DNA of 12,637 nucleotides from 2-01-FULL-45-10 sp964433975 (lineage in GTDB: Bacteria; Omnitrophota; Gorgyraeia; 2-01-FULL-45-10): NCBI GenBank assembly GCA_964433975.1, contig CAYSSS010000042.1, positions 1-12,637 of the forward strand, written 5' to 3'. A program made the position numbers and the translations under genes. Shown here piece after piece: positions 10,932-12,637 of this stretch (positions are counted from its first letter, which is position 1; every line of letters begins with the position of its first letter). A model generated the notes under the pieces. That model was not told where the DNA came from. It made no database searches and was given only the letters and a program-made list of their open reading frames with translations.

Positions 10932-12215
10932 ATGAAAAAGACGATAGCTGTTATACTTGCCGCGGGACGCGGAACGAGGATGAAGTCCGACACGCCGAAG
11001 GTTTTGCACGAGATCCTCGGTAAACCCATGATATCTTACGTGACCGGTGCCGTATCGGGCGCCGCCGTAAAAGATATAGTCGTCGTAACGGGTTTCGGAA
11101 GCGATAAAGTAAAGGACTTTTTTCACGGCACTAAAGTAAAGACCGCGGTACAGAAGAGGCTATTGGGATCAGCGGATGCAGTAAGCGCGGCAAGGAGAGA
11201 GATCTCCCGCTCGAGTAACGTTCTGGTGGTATATGGCGATACGCCGCTGGTAACAAAAGAGACCCTTAAGAGGCTCATAGAAAAGCATAAGAGTTCGGGA
11301 GCGAGCCTGACGCTGCTAACGGCGGTCTTGAAGAACCCCGCGGGATACGGGAGAGTCATAAGAGATACCGGCGGCAGGATAGTCAAGATAGCCGAGGAGA
11401 GCGAGGTTCGTGAATACAAGAAAGAGATCAGGGAGATCAATGTGGGCACGTGCATATTCAGCCAGCCCGACCTGCTCGAGGCTCTTAAGGATATAGGCCG
11501 CGACAACAGCAGGAGAGAGTACTATCTTACCGATGCCGTCAAGATACTGGCCGCCCGCCAGAAGAAGGTGGAGTCGATATCCATGGAAAACTTGGACGAG
11601 ATGATAGGCATCAACTCCAGGGTTGAATTGGCGCGGGCGACGGATGTGATGAAGAAGAGGATCATGGAAGAGTTGATGGTTCGGGGAGTAACGATAGAGG
11701 ACCCCGCGACTACTACCATATATCCTGATGTGTCGATAGGCAAAGATACCGTAATTTACCCGAACACGATAATAGAGTCCGACGTAAGGATAGGAGCCAA
11801 ATGTCATATAGGCCCGTTCGCGCGCCTTCGAGCCGGGACGAGAATAGGCGATAAATCTGAGATAGGTAATTTTGTGGAGCTGGTGAGGACGAGCGTCGCG
11901 GAGTCGACAAAAGTCAAGCATCACACCTATCTGGGAGACGCGACGGTCGGTAAATTTGTCAATATCGGCGCCGGCACCATAACGGCCAACTACGACGGCA
12001 GGAACAAGAACAAAACTTTTATAGGAGACGGCTCCTTCATAGGGGTGGGAGCCATACTTATCGCCCCGGTTAAAGTGGGTAAAAAAGCTCTCGTGGGCGC
12101 GGGCGCGGTGATACTGAGAGGAACTATCGTCAAGGATGGCGCTACCATGGTGGGAGTGCCGGCAAAAATTTTGAGAAGAAGAGCGGGTGACAGAAGAAAG
12201 GAAGAGAGGCGATGA
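10932..12215 (+). CDS. glmU: Bifunctional UDP-GlcNAc pyrophosphorylase / GlcN-1-P acetyltransferase
   Basis: Makes UDP-GlcNAc, the precursor of peptidoglycan and lipopolysaccharide, in the cytosol. The N-terminal uridyltransferase has LAAGRGTRMKS (9-19), PKVLHEILGKP (22-32), YGDTPL (101-106, metal Asp103), EINVGTCIF (168-176) and GINSR with metal Asn228. From about 260 a left-handed beta helix of hexapeptide repeats follows, with RLRAGTRIG, GNFVEL, KHHTYLGDA (catalytic His330) and NIGAGTITANYDGRNKNKT (344-362). At 427 aa it is somewhat short of E. coli GlmU (456), with a different C-terminal tail (VGVPAKILRRR). The Lys that normally follows NFVE-x is Val318 here, with Arg319 next, an unusual change at the acetyltransferase site. 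The stop overlaps the prs start (ATGA), so glmU and prs are translationally coupled. Confidence 0.95.
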   Translation: MKKTIAVILAAGRGTRMKSDTPKVLHEILGKPMISYVTGAVSGAAVKDIVVVTGFGSDKVKDFFHGTKVKTAVQKRLLGSADAVSAARREISRSSNVLVVYGDTPLVTKETLKRLIEKHKSSGASLTLLTAVLKNPAGYGRVIRDTGGRIVKIAEESEVREYKKEIREINVGTCIFSQPDLLEALKDIGRDNSRREYYLTDAVKILAARQKKVESISMENLDEMIGINSRVELARATDVMKKRIMEELMVRGVTIEDPATTTIYPDVSIGKDTVIYPNTIIESDVRIGAKCHIGPFARLRAGTRIGDKSEIGNFVELVRTSVAESTKVKHHTYLGDATVGKFVNIGAGTITANYDGRNKNKTFIGDGSFIGVGAILIAPVKVGKKALVGAGAVILRGTIVKDGATMVGVPAKILRRRAGDRRKEERR

Positions 12216-12637
12216 GGAACCATCTATTGATCTTTAGCGGAAACTCGAACAGGAAACTGGCCCTCGATATATGTAAACACCTGAAGGTGAAGCTGGGCGA
12301 AGCGTCAATAGACCGTTTTTCAGACGGAGAGATACGCGTAAAGATAGATAAAAACGTCCGCGGGCACGATGTATTTGTCGTGCAGTCTACGTCGGATCCG
12401 GCGAACGAGAACCTGATGGAGCTCCTGATAATGATAGACGCCCTGAGGCGTTCTTCGGCGCAGCGCATAACGGCGGTTCTCCCTTATTTCGGATACGCGC
12501 GCCAGGACAGGAAGGATCAGCCGAGAGTCCCGATAACCGCAAAGCTGGTAGCGAATTTATTGACGACAGCCGGAGCCGATAGAGTCCTGACCGTGGACCT
12601 GCACGCCGGCCAGATACAGGGGTTCTTCGATATACCG
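12212..12637 (+). CDS. prs: Ribose-phosphate pyrophosphokinase (PRPP synthetase), 5' part
   Basis: The gene runs off the right edge; 142 residues are visible of roughly 310 expected. It makes PRPP from ribose-5-phosphate and ATP for nucleotide, histidine and tryptophan synthesis. The start MRNHLLIFSGNSNRKLA and FSDGE (36-40) belong to the N-terminal half. PYFGYARQDRK (91-101) contains the ATP-binding Arg/Gln, and VDLHAGQIQGFF (128-139) holds His131 of the metal/active site. ATG at 12212 overlaps the glmU stop in ATGA, and GAGAGG (12203-12208) gives a Shine-Dalgarno three bases upstream. The glmU-prs pairing matches Bacillus order. Functionally it feeds hisG at the other end of the window. Confidence 0.96.
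   Translation, partial: MRNHLLIFSGNSNRKLALDICKHLKVKLGEASIDRFSDGEIRVKIDKNVRGHDVFVVQSTSDPANENLMELLIMIDALRRSSAQRITAVLPYFGYARQDRKDQPRVPITAKLVANLLTTAGADRVLTVDLHAGQIQGFFDIP

Overview
The window is a gene-dense, almost entirely + strand stretch of a bacterial chromosome. Coding sequence favours ATA for isoleucine and AGG/AGA for arginine. It carries proteins with export or lipoprotein signals, a very small basic protein resembling the AURKAIP1/COX24 (mitochondrial mS38) family, split transketolase subunits and many short palindromic repeats in gaps. This suits an uncultured lineage of the PVC/Omnitrophota type, but that assignment is inference from gene style. No 16S or other lineage-defining marker is present.

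Left part (1-2201): a zinc-dependent alcohol/polyol dehydrogenase; a gap filled with REP-like tandem hairpins running into a likely sigma70-type promoter; hisG (long form) starting at 1155; two hairpins; and a 29-aa basic protein with a near-perfect Shine-Dalgarno sequence. Middle part (2182-8384): a 13-repeat TPR protein whose signal peptide lies upstream of any canonical start codon; the N-terminal half of a split transketolase; a membrane AAA+ zinc protease (FtsH type with a very short periplasmic loop); a lipoprotein of unknown function; and the C-terminal transketolase half. The two transketolase subunits should work as one enzyme although about 2.9 kb separates their genes.

Right part (8577-12637): ispE, a SpoVG-like protein with an inserted zinc ribbon, tRNA-Gln(UUG), a nucleotidyltransferase plus 53-aa partner, glmU, and prs cut by the window end. 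The order ispE-spoVG-glmU-prs matches the well-known Bacillus arrangement (ispE-purR-yabJ-spoVG-glmU-prs). It is interrupted here by a two-gene module of toxin-antitoxin style, preceded by an elaborate palindromic element that begins at the 3' end of the tRNA.

The most striking signals outside ordinary genes are: (1) the SpoVG/zinc-ribbon architecture; (2) a palindromic repeat inserted in frame inside ispE, built like hairpins in three intergenic regions; (3) a signal peptide with no ATG/GTG/TTG start; (4) a lipoprotein signal peptide encoded by a 7-bp tandem repeat; and (5) the nucleotidyltransferase/small-protein pair.
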